The position numbers and the translations under genes were made by a program. Source: JALZHR01 sp036389695 (GTDB lineage Bacteria; Acidobacteriota; Blastocatellia; Pyrinomonadales; Pyrinomonadaceae). From it: a stretch of DNA of 5,733 bases. Where the stretch lies: positions 1-5,733 of the forward strand of contig DASVWG010000275.1 in assembly GCA_036389695.1 (NCBI GenBank), read 5' to 3'. Under the pieces are notes generated by a model. The model was given only the letters and a program-made list of their open reading frames with translations. It had not been told where the DNA came from and ran no database searches. Shown piece by piece: positions 1-5,733 of the stretch (position 1 is the first letter of the stretch; every line of letters begins with the position of its first letter).

Positions 1-58
1 ACGAGTTTGGTGGTCGTCTTTTTAAGCGTAAGGTCACCTGATAACAAATCTTGAAAAA

Positions 59-65
59 GTGAGGT
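59..65 (+). promoter_or_regulatory. Ribosome binding site of the Nal1-like protease gene
   Basis: A GTGAGGT stretch places a GAGG core 8 bases before the ATG at 73. An in-frame TGA at 52-54 lies just upstream with no other start codon in between, so this site and the ATG at 73 fix the protein start. I could not find a convincing promoter in the 58 bases before it. Confidence 0.7.
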
Positions 66-72
66 AAATACT

Positions 73-1266
73 ATGGCTACTTATGAGGAATGTCTGGCTG
101 CTCTGCCATCATTTCGTAATGATTTATCACAACAACAAATATTGACGCCCTTTTCAACGACAATGGCAGAATCTCTTGCCGCCGGCGCAGCTTCCGAATC
201 CGGCGAAGCTGTTGCAGGTTTTACAGATTTTACTACTCAGGGAGCTTTTGCCGCTTTTGCTACTCCGTTAAATAATGTTCACGCAACCGGAGTCGGCATA
301 CGCGAGCGAAAGGGCGAATATGACCCATCCGAACATGTCATCAAGGTTTTTGTCTTTGACAAAACTGAAACCGACGTAATTCCCAAAACATACGAAGGCG
401 GCAAAATCGGCATCGATGTAGAAGTTATGCCGATTCAAATTGTTCGCAATCCTGAAAAACCAAGTCGCCAAAAGGTTCCCAAAGCTAAAAAGACAAAAGA
501 CGCCGGTTCAGCCGCGCCGCCGCCGGTGGCGCCGCAAGCGTTGCCTCCGCAGCGCCAGCGAATTCGACCAATTCCGGGCGGTGTTTCAATCAGTCCGCTT
601 AACGCGAATTTTGTCGGGACTTTAGGCTGTTTTTTGCTTCGCCGCAATATAGATACGGAAGAAATTTTTGTCCTGAGCAATAATCATGTTCTAGCCGATG
701 TTAATCGCCTGCCGCTCGGAACATTGATTGTTCAGCCGGGACCGGAAATTCCGCCTTTTCTAACAAATCCTGCTGATGCGTTCGCCGCGCTTCACACATT
801 TATCCCGATTCAATTTCCGGGCGGCGCGGGAAGTGCGCCGGTTTTTAATCGTTTTGATGCGGCGATAGCCAACGTAACGGACGGCAGTTTAATCCAACGC
901 GGACAGATGTTCGGCGGAGTTCATTATGATCCCAGCCGAGTTTTGAATCCGGTGCCCGGGATGCGAGTGGTGAAAATGGGTCGGACGACCGGATTTACGC
1001 GCGGAATGATTATGGCGACAAATCTACAGGGAACGCAGGTCAATTACGGGACGCCGCAGTTTCCGCGTATTGCCGTTTTTCGCAATACGATAAGAATTGT
1101 CGGAGACGGCGGCGCGCCATTTAGTTTGCCCGGTGACTCAGGTTCTGTTATTTTAGAGGAAGAGACCGGGCATCCGGTCGCGCTGCTGTTTGCCGGAGAT
1201 GGGGTCAGAACCACTGCCTGTGACCTCGGCTCGCTTTGCCAGCAGCTAGGTGCGTTTCCAATTTGA
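73..1266 (+). CDS. Nal1-like trypsin-fold serine protease
   Basis: This is a probable serine endopeptidase of the chymotrypsin/trypsin fold. The catalytic triad is visible: His205 in LSNNHVLAD, Asp262 in NRFDAAIANV and Ser356 in PGDSGSVI. The segment KMGRTTGFTRGMI (301-313) and the closing strands around PVALLFAGDG (368-377) also match bacterial peptidases related to plant Nal1. Residues about 68-125 (GVGIRERKG, then a strand with VFVFDK, then EGGKIGIDVEVMP) form the small N-terminal module usual in that group. A flexible Lys/Pro/Ala-rich linker (about 126-166) joins it to the protease domain. No signal peptide or membrane segment is visible, so a cytoplasmic location, or export by a route not seen here, is inferred. 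The start is fixed by an upstream in-frame stop and a good GAGG site. Substrate and physiological role cannot be read from the sequence. The 79-residue gene 74 bases downstream is probably in the same transcript. Confidence 0.88.
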   Translation: MATYEECLAALPSFRNDLSQQQILTPFSTTMAESLAAGAASESGEAVAGFTDFTTQGAFAAFATPLNNVHATGVGIRERKGEYDPSEHVIKVFVFDKTETDVIPKTYEGGKIGIDVEVMPIQIVRNPEKPSRQKVPKAKKTKDAGSAAPPPVAPQALPPQRQRIRPIPGGVSISPLNANFVGTLGCFLLRRNIDTEEIFVLSNNHVLADVNRLPLGTLIVQPGPEIPPFLTNPADAFAALHTFIPIQFPGGAGSAPVFNRFDAAIANVTDGSLIQRGQMFGGVHYDPSRVLNPVPGMRVVKMGRTTGFTRGMIMATNLQGTQVNYGTPQFPRIAVFRNTIRIVGDGGAPFSLPGDSGSVILEEETGHPVALLFAGDGVRTTACDLGSLCQQLGAFPI

Positions 1267-1340
1267 TTTGCGGAATTTATTTTGCAGATACAATCTGGAC
1301 GCAATCTTTGGACGAACTAAGGCGGTATATTTGAAGTAAA

Positions 1341-1580
1341 ATGGCGATACCAGAAAAACTTTTGAAAACGCTTGAAGAATTGAAACATCCAGCGCTGACC
1401 CAAACTGGAGCGACTATAACGACGGACGGTCAATGGGCGTTACTTGCCCAGGTACGCAAAGGTATTAAAGTGCCGATAAAAGAGATAGAAAAGGCTGCCG
1501 GTAATTTTCCGGTGGTTTACGAAGAGGAAGAGGAAACTTTACCGATTGCGCGTCCCGCTTTCCCATCTGAAGGAGAGTAA
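1341..1580 (+). CDS. Small acidic-tailed protein of unknown function, next to the protease
   Basis: I do not recognise this 79-residue protein. It opens with a charged amphipathic helix (about 3-16, EKLLKTLEELK) and continues with a probable beta strand (ALLAQVRKG, 33-41) and a short helix (PIKEIEKAAG, 45-54). It ends with another strand (FPVVY) running into a Glu-rich tail (EEEEE, 61-65) and a Pro-containing end. There are no cysteines, no signal peptide and no membrane segment. An in-frame TGA at 1332-1334 fixes the ATG at 1341 as the start; the ribosome site is weak (GAAG close to the ATG). The gene follows the protease by 74 bases on the same strand and precedes a terminator, so co-transcription is likely. 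The TG-x-x-I pattern followed by a V-containing strand faintly recalls the protease's own N-terminal module. A role as partner or inhibitor of the protease is only a guess. It is probably a real gene because its composition is protein-like and it fills the space up to the terminator. Confidence 0.65.
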   Translation: MAIPEKLLKTLEELKHPALTQTGATITTDGQWALLAQVRKGIKVPIKEIEKAAGNFPVVYEEEEETLPIARPAFPSEGE

Positions 1581-1619
1581 ACATTCTTTTTCCTGCAAAA
1601 TACAAAATAACTTAATTTG

Positions 1620-1649
1620 ATAAAAGGCTGATACACATCAGCCTTTTAT
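1620..1649. terminator. Bidirectional rho-independent terminator between convergent genes
   Basis: A perfect 13-bp stem (1620-1632 paired with 1637-1649) encloses a 4-base loop (ACAC). The core is AAGGCTGAT with A/T runs at the base of each arm, so transcripts from either strand end in a U-rich arm. It lies 39 bases after the stop of the small plus-strand gene and 18 bases after the stop of sdhB on the minus strand, as expected for a shared terminator. Confidence 0.8.
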
Positions 1650-1667
1650 TCGCTAAAGCGGAAGATT

Positions 1668-2471
1668 CTATTTCCGCAGCCAGCCGAAAAGCCCGTGAAT
1701 CGTCACTTCCCGGTTCGTTTCGTAAATCGCGCGCGTCAGCGGAATCGACATCGGGCAAACCTGCACGCAGTTTTGCGCGTTGCCGCAGTTTGTGATTCCG
1801 TCGTCCTGCATCAGGGCTTCGAGCCGCTCGTCGCGCGTCATTCGTCCGGTCGGGTGCATATTCTGATAGCGCACCTGCGCAATCGCCTGCGGTCCGATGT
1901 AATTGTCTTCGTGATACTGCGGGCAGGCTTCCAGACAGCAGCCGCACGTCATACAGCGCGAATAAGCGTAGCGTTCCTCGACTTCTTCCTGCGACATGCG
2001 CGGCGCGGGTCCGAGGTCGTGCGTGCCGTCCAGTTCAATCCACGCGTGCGTCCGCTTCAGATGATTAAACATCTGCGAGCGGTCAACCACCAAATCGCGC
2101 ACGTTCGGAAATTTCGACATCGGCTCCAGCGTAATCGTGTTTCCGCCCGCCGCAATCAGCAAATCGTCAATCAAAGCCGAACACGACTGCCTGACGCGCC
2201 CGTTAATCACCATCGTGCAGATGCCGCAAACCTGCTCCAGACAATTCATATCCCAAACCGGCGGCGTGGTCTGCCTGCCTTCTTTGGTAACGGGATTTTT
2301 GCGAATCTCCATCAGCGCCGAAATCACGTTCAAATTCCGCCGGTACGGAATTTCAAAAGTCTCCGTATATTGCGCCGCGCCTAATTTCTCGCGCCGCGAG
2401 ATACGAATTTCAATTGTTTTAGGCGGATTTTCCAGCCGCTTTTTCTCCCCGTGTACGTTTGCTTCGTTCAT
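1668..2471 (-). CDS. sdhB: Succinate dehydrogenase iron-sulfur subunit
   Basis: SdhB passes electrons from the SdhA flavin to the haem/quinone site of the membrane anchor in complex II. All the cluster ligands are visible. The N-terminal ferredoxin domain has Cys77, Cys82, Cys85 and Cys97 for [2Fe-2S] (CLEQVCGIC, then RQSC). The C-terminal domain has CMTCGCC (Cys173, Cys176, Cys179) plus Cys239 for [4Fe-4S], and Cys183, Cys229 and Cys235 for [3Fe-4S], with both CP motifs intact. The 267-residue length is normal for the family. The CLEQVCGICTMVING stretch is closest to Bacillus-type (type B) enzymes, agreeing with the neighbouring sdhA and sdhC. The start is preceded by a purine-rich GAAGAAGA, a weak ribosome site. 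It is the last gene of the unit, 54 bases after the GH75 gene, and its stop is followed by the terminator hairpin. Separation from sdhA by an unrelated gene is unusual. Confidence 0.97.
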   Translation of the reverse strand: MNEANVHGEKKRLENPPKTIEIRISRREKLGAAQYTETFEIPYRRNLNVISALMEIRKNPVTKEGRQTTPPVWDMNCLEQVCGICTMVINGRVRQSCSALIDDLLIAAGGNTITLEPMSKFPNVRDLVVDRSQMFNHLKRTHAWIELDGTHDLGPAPRMSQEEVEERYAYSRCMTCGCCLEACPQYHEDNYIGPQAIAQVRYQNMHPTGRMTRDERLEALMQDDGITNCGNAQNCVQVCPMSIPLTRAIYETNREVTIHGLFGWLRK

Positions 2472-2525
2472 AAATTTTCTTCTTCAAATTCAATTCCGCT
2501 TCATGCTGTTCAAATCAGTCAATTT

Positions 2526-3329
2526 TTATTCGAGCGATTTTTTGAACTCTTCAAATCTTTTCAACGCCTTTTCCTTAATAACAGCTAAAGCATTTTCCTT
2601 TTTCAGGTCTTTGCTTTTCGAGTTTGGAAAAATGAAAAACAGAACGTTTTCTTCAATACTCGAATCTTCATAATCGGTGCAATGCCTTTCTTCGTTTCGA
2701 GCTTTGCATCTATCCACTCCGACCGCTCTTAGCAGCGCCGCCGAGCCTTCACCGATTCTAAAATCTGGACCCGTGTCGGCAACAAAGACGGGAATCATTT
2801 TGTCTCTGTAAATGACGATGCCGAAATCGCCCGCTTTCAGTCCGGTCAGGCGGTTAAATTTCTCGCCGGAAGGAATTACCATATAAGGAATATTTTCGGC
2901 ATCGACAAACGCCTGTTCTTTGTAAAAAACACATTTATCTTCTTGTCGATTATATTCTGTGGTGGTCGGATGCGGCGGATTCCACAAATGAGTCGTCCGG
3001 CATTGGTCTGTCTTCCCTTTTTCTCCACATGAGCAGGCTTTCCAGGAACCGTCCAGGTCAAGTCCCATCTTGGAATCAAAAAAAATTGTTCCATCGGGAA
3101 ATTTAAGCAGCGCCTTCAGATTATTTTTATCCCGACGGCATCTGGGCGTTCTATCGCATTTGGCAAATTCATCGCGATAACTTTCGTCAACAGGCTTTGC
3201 CTTCTTAAAATCTATTCCCTTCAATTGTCCGGCGGATAACTTAGGCGGCTTATAATTCACTTGAGAATAAGCCGGAATGGCTAGCGCGAACAAAAAAAAC
3301 AAAATCTTTGATTTTTTTAAGCTAAACAT
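2526..3329 (-). CDS. Secreted GH75 (chitosanase-family) protein inserted between sdhA and sdhB
   Basis: This is a probable exported glycoside hydrolase of family 75, whose characterised members are endo-acting chitosanases that cut beta-1,4-linked glucosamine chains. Residues 1-23 form a signal peptide (basic start, hydrophobic FFLFALAIPA, likely cleavage after AYS). The family pattern follows in order: SKMGLDLDG (86-94), AENIPYMVIPSG (144-155), GDFGIVIYRDKMIPVFVADTGP (168-188) and IGEGSAALL (192-200). Asp185 and Glu194 occupy the places of the catalytic acid pair known from the Fusarium enzyme (Asp175/Glu188 there), though only 9 residues apart rather than 13. Eight cysteines (58, 64, 99, 101, 110, 133, 208, 217) suggest disulfides, fitting export. 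A Lys/Glu-rich helical tail (about 236-267) is extra. The start is supported by a GAAGGCAGG ribosome site. The gene lies 42 bases after sdhA and 54 before sdhB. Counting bases 2521-3300 gives 337 G+C of 780 (43%), below its neighbours. The actual substrate is not proven. Confidence 0.83.
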   Translation of the reverse strand: MFSLKKSKILFFLFALAIPAYSQVNYKPPKLSAGQLKGIDFKKAKPVDESYRDEFAKCDRTPRCRRDKNNLKALLKFPDGTIFFDSKMGLDLDGSWKACSCGEKGKTDQCRTTHLWNPPHPTTTEYNRQEDKCVFYKEQAFVDAENIPYMVIPSGEKFNRLTGLKAGDFGIVIYRDKMIPVFVADTGPDFRIGEGSAALLRAVGVDRCKARNEERHCTDYEDSSIEENVLFFIFPNSKSKDLKKENALAVIKEKALKRFEEFKKSLE

Positions 3330-3334
3330 ATTTA

Positions 3335-3343
3335 CCTGCCTTC
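3335..3343 (-). promoter_or_regulatory. Ribosome binding site of the GH75 gene
   Basis: On the minus strand GAAGGCAGG ends 5 bases before the ATG at 3329. It is a stronger site than those in front of sdhA or sdhB, so the inserted gene may be translated efficiently from the shared message. I saw no clear separate promoter between the sdhA stop and this site. Confidence 0.6.
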
Positions 3344-3371
3344 TGCCCGAAGGGTTTAATCTTTCTACAGC

Positions 3372-5288
3372 TTATTCTTTAAATGACTCGCCTTTAGTAA
3401 TTTTCTCGCCTTCCTTGCGCAGCATTTCTTCGCGCCCGATTGGTTTCAATTCGCTGCCGTCTTTTAAAATTTGCGGCGCGCCGACTTTTTCCGTGGCGGC
3501 GGCTTTGGCTTTACCTTTCGTATAATCACGTTTGCGCGGCTCGATTAAACCGAGGTCTACGGCTTCATAGCTCAAAACCGGCGCTTCCGCCGACCATTCG
3601 GCAATCGTCGTTTTCAGGAAATTTTCGTCGTCGCGGTCTGGAAAATCCGGCTTATAGTGCGCGCCGCGCGACTCGTTGCGATTCAGCGCGCCGAGCGTGA
3701 TGACGCGCGCGAGCTGGAGCATATTCCAAAGCTGCCGCGCGTGCGGCAGAGCCTGCGTCGCCCAGAGATTAGAATCGTTTATCGAAATATTCCGGAAACG
3801 GTCTTGCAGTTCGAGCAGTTTTTCGTCCGTCGCTTTCAGGCGGTCGTTGTAGCGGACGACCGTCACGTTATCGGTCATCCATTTGCCCATTTCTTCGTGG
3901 ATTTTGTATTGATTTTCCGAGCCTTCGTTTTTGATAATCTGCCCGTTAATTTCCTGCTGGCGTTTCAATTCCGAAGAATAAATGCCGTTTGTTTCCGCGA
4001 CACCGCGCTCGACGTTTTTCGCGTATTCAATCGCCGAAGGCGCGGCGACGAAACCGCCGTAAACGCAGGAAACCAGAGAATTTGCGCCCAGGCGGTTCGC
4101 GCCGTGAATCGAATAATCGCATTCGCCCGCCGCGAAAAGTCCGGGAATATTCGTGCGCTGCTCGAAATCGACCCACAGCCCGCCCATCGAATAGTGAACG
4201 CCCGGAAAAATCCGCATCGGCACGTAGCGCGGGTCGTCGCCGACAAACATCTCGTAAATTTCGAGAATCGCGCCCAGTTTTCTCGTTAAAGTTTCCGCCG
4301 GAATGTGCGTCAAATCCAGATAAACCTGATTTTCGCCGCCGACGCCGAAGCCTTCCAGACAAATCTGGAAAATCTCGCGCGTCGCGATATCGCGCGGCAC
4401 GAGATTGCCGTAAGCCGGATATTTTTCTTCGAGAAAATACCGGCGCTCGGCTTCGGGAATGTCTTTCGGATTTCGGTTATCGCCCTGCGCGCGCGGAACC
4501 CAGACGCGACCGCCTTCGCCGCGCGCCGATTCCGACATCAGACGCAGCTTGTCTTCGCCCGGAATCGAAGTCGGGTGAACCTGTATAAATTCGCCGTTGG
4601 CGTAGCGCGCGCCCTGTTGATAGGCGGCGGAAACGGCGCTTCCGGTGCAGACCATCGAATTGGTCGATTTTCCGAAAATAAGTCCGGGACCGCCCGTCGC
4701 CATAATCACGGCGTCGGCTTGAAAGGCTTTCAGCTCCAGCGTTTGCAGGTTCATCGCGACGATTCCGCGACAAACCTGATGGTCGTCCAGCACGAGCGAC
4801 ATCATTTCCCAGCCTTCGTATTTCGTCACTTTTCCGGCTGATTCCCATTTGCGCACCTGTTCGTCCAAAGCGTAAAGAAGCTGCTGCCCGGTCGAAGCGC
4901 CCGCAAACGCCGTGCGGTGATGCAAAGTGCCGCCGAAGCGCCGAAAATCAATCAAGCCTTCGCGTGTGCGCGAAAACGGCACGCCCATCCGGTCAAACAG
5001 ATAAATAATCTGCGGCGCCATCTCGCACATCTTCTGCACCGGCGGTTGATTCGCCAGAAAGTCGCCGCCGTAAACCGTGTCATCAAAGTGTTTCCACGGC
5101 GAATCGCCCTCGCCTTTCGTATTCACGGCGCCGTTAATGCCGCCCTGCGCGCAAACCGAGTGCGAGCGTTTCACCGGAACGACCGACAGCAAATCCACAT
5201 CGTGTCCCTGTTCGGCAATTTTCAACGCTGCCGCCAATCCCGCCAAACCGCCGCCGATGACGGCTATTTTAATACCTTTTGAAGCCAT
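3372..5288 (-). CDS. sdhA: Succinate dehydrogenase flavoprotein subunit (type B)
   Basis: SdhA oxidises succinate to fumarate with covalently bound FAD, on the cytoplasmic face of complex II. The dinucleotide-binding motif GGGLAGLAAA is at 12-21. His43 in KRSHSVCAQGG is the expected covalent FAD attachment site. Substrate and catalytic residues are in place: His238 (HPTSIPG), Arg299 (PRDIATRE) and His365 (HYSMGG), together with the ECDYSIHGANRLGANSL segment (389-405). The sequence follows Bacillus-type SdhA closely (VPVKRSHSVCAQGGINGAVNTKGEGD and HFDDTVYGGDFLANQPP appear in that enzyme). At 638 residues it is about 50 longer than the Bacillus protein. The excess is mainly a charged, Lys/Ala/Glu-rich tail after RDYTK (about 592-638), plus an insert near 264-282 of the kind I recall from other type B enzymes. 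The ATG at 5288 leads straight into the FAD motif, although its ribosome site is weak. It lies between sdhC and the GH75 gene. Confidence 0.98.
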   Translation of the reverse strand: MASKGIKIAVIGGGLAGLAAALKIAEQGHDVDLLSVVPVKRSHSVCAQGGINGAVNTKGEGDSPWKHFDDTVYGGDFLANQPPVQKMCEMAPQIIYLFDRMGVPFSRTREGLIDFRRFGGTLHHRTAFAGASTGQQLLYALDEQVRKWESAGKVTKYEGWEMMSLVLDDHQVCRGIVAMNLQTLELKAFQADAVIMATGGPGLIFGKSTNSMVCTGSAVSAAYQQGARYANGEFIQVHPTSIPGEDKLRLMSESARGEGGRVWVPRAQGDNRNPKDIPEAERRYFLEEKYPAYGNLVPRDIATREIFQICLEGFGVGGENQVYLDLTHIPAETLTRKLGAILEIYEMFVGDDPRYVPMRIFPGVHYSMGGLWVDFEQRTNIPGLFAAGECDYSIHGANRLGANSLVSCVYGGFVAAPSAIEYAKNVERGVAETNGIYSSELKRQQEINGQIIKNEGSENQYKIHEEMGKWMTDNVTVVRYNDRLKATDEKLLELQDRFRNISINDSNLWATQALPHARQLWNMLQLARVITLGALNRNESRGAHYKPDFPDRDDENFLKTTIAEWSAEAPVLSYEAVDLGLIEPRKRDYTKGKAKAAATEKVGAPQILKDGSELKPIGREEMLRKEGEKITKGESFKE

Positions 5289-5300
5289 AGAATCTAGTTT

Positions 5301-5371
5301 ATAACTGATAACTGATAACTGATAGTGAAAAACGAAGAACTATCAGTTATCAGTTATCCACTTTCAGTTAA
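5301..5371. repeat. 7-base tandem repeats forming a perfect 20-bp inverted repeat
   Basis: The left arm has three consecutive ATAACTG units (5301-5321) and a partial fourth. The right side has CAGTTAT at 5344 and 5351, then after one diverged unit CAGTTAA at 5365, all in the same 7-base register. Bases 5307-5326 are the exact reverse complement of 5339-5358 (20 bp), with a 12-base loop at 5327-5338. The element fills almost the whole sdhC-sdhA spacer. In the sdh message the hairpin would end 18 bases before the sdhA start codon. No U-run follows it, so it is not a standard terminator. It may be a dispersed genomic repeat, or an RNA element affecting stability or sdhA translation; the sequence alone does not decide. 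Confidence 0.9.
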
Positions 5372-5733
5372 TTAAAATCTTCGCGGAGCGCTCGGCTCGA
5401 CGACGCCTTTTTTTTCCGCTTCTTCGCACAATATTTTTGGAAATAAACCGCACGGTCTGACAAAGGCGACCGCCGCGTTAATGCCGACCGCCGACAGGAA
5501 AATCGCTAAACCGATTGAAGCGTAAAGCGCCATTTTCTGCGCCTTTTCGCCAATCAGAATTCCCCAATCGAGCGCGAACAGCCAGACGCCGTAAGCCAGG
5601 TGCCAGGCGGTCGCCGTGATGCCTAAAATATACAGAATCATCACCCACGGAATATTAAATTCGCGCGCCACGATGTCGTAGGCGAGCGTCGCGTTGCCGG
5701 CGACCGGCGTCGTATTTAAGCCCGGAATCAAGC
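5372..5733 (-). CDS. sdhC: Succinate dehydrogenase cytochrome b subunit, 5' end outside the window
   Basis: SdhC is the membrane anchor of complex II, which binds haem and hands electrons to quinone. Only the C-terminal 119 codons are present; the frame stays open to the window edge. The apparent TTG start at 5731 is simply where the sequence ends, so it should read as an internal Leu. Two membrane helices are visible at about residues 29-54 (VMILYILGITATAWHLAYGVWLF) and 68-91 (ALYASIGLAIFLSAVGINAAVAFV). His44 in the AWHLAYGVW segment is in the position expected for a haem axial ligand in this family. A short, partly charged tail follows. Bacillus SdhC has about 200 residues and five helices, so roughly 80-100 residues should lie beyond the edge. 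Its position directly before sdhA fits the type B order sdhC-sdhA-sdhB. The assignment rests on context as much as on this divergent sequence. Confidence 0.9.
   Translation of the reverse strand, partial: LIPGLNTTPVAGNATLAYDIVAREFNIPWVMILYILGITATAWHLAYGVWLFALDWGILIGEKAQKMALYASIGLAIFLSAVGINAAVAFVRPCGLFPKILCEEAEKKGVVEPSAPRRF

Noticed and set aside
1..58. Possible promoter before the protease gene (GATAAC near 40 as a -10 box)
   Set aside because: No partner -35 element at an acceptable distance could be found, and the sequence is cut off at the window edge.
1651..1660. Small palindrome CGCTAAAGCG beside the terminator
   Set aside because: The stem is only 4 bp with a 2-base gap, too short to support a separate site.
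1695..2384. Plus-strand open frame of 229 codons opposite sdhB
   Set aside because: It is fully antisense to sdhB, whose metal-ligand motifs are intact. Its translation is Arg/His/Val-rich and low in complexity, typical of an antisense shadow in GC-rich coding DNA.
2137..2673. Plus-strand open frame spanning the sdhB-GH75 junction
   Set aside because: It runs antisense across two supported genes and their spacer, and its Ser/Phe-rich translation matches no family I recognise.
3657..4841. Several overlapping plus-strand open frames (about 180-210 codons) opposite sdhA
   Set aside because: All lie antisense to a conserved SdhA, have Arg/Ala-rich translations without recognisable motifs, and overlap each other in different frames. 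They are shadows, not genes.
5301..5371. Terminator reading of the sdhC-sdhA hairpin
   Set aside because: Neither strand has a U-run directly after the stem, and termination here would cut sdhA off from sdhC. A repeat or RNA-structure reading fits better.
5301..5371. CRISPR-like or insertion-sequence end
   Set aside because: The units are 7 bases long and contiguous, without spacers, and no cas gene, transposase or target-site duplication is visible in the window.

Overview
The window reads as ordinary chromosome of a free-living, respiring bacterium. It carries a type B (Bacillus/Wolinella-like) succinate dehydrogenase operon, an exported chitosanase-family enzyme and a Nal1-like serine protease. 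Base composition varies: sampled stretches of sdhA and sdhB are about 56-60% GC, while the secreted-enzyme gene is about 43%. The SDH proteins and this gene mix suggest a soil group such as Acidobacteriota (Blastocatellia), but that placement is an impression, not something the sequence proves.

Left part (1-1610, plus strand). A 397-residue chymotrypsin-fold serine protease has a visible His-Asp-Ser triad and an N-terminal module typical of bacterial Nal1-like peptidases. It is followed 74 bases later by a 79-residue acidic-tailed protein of unknown function, probably co-transcribed. A perfect hairpin at 1620-1649 separates this unit from the convergent genes on the other strand and probably terminates both.

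Right part (1668-5733, minus strand, read right to left). The order is sdhC (5' end beyond the window), sdhA, a secreted GH75 (chitosanase-like) protein, then sdhB. SdhC anchors the complex in the membrane and carries haem. SdhA holds FAD and oxidises succinate to fumarate. SdhB carries the [2Fe-2S], [4Fe-4S] and [3Fe-4S] relay, and all of its cysteine ligands are visible. Together they form complex II, linking the TCA cycle to the quinone pool.

The two unusual points are in this right part. First, an unrelated, lower-GC gene for an exported carbohydrate-active enzyme sits between sdhA and sdhB, which are normally adjacent. Second, the 83-base sdhC-sdhA spacer holds a perfect 20-bp inverted repeat whose arms are built from a 7-base tandem unit, placed just upstream of the sdhA start codon. 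No RNA genes, CRISPR arrays, insertion sequences or complete novel defence-type systems were seen, and no gene-free stretch exceeds 300 bases.
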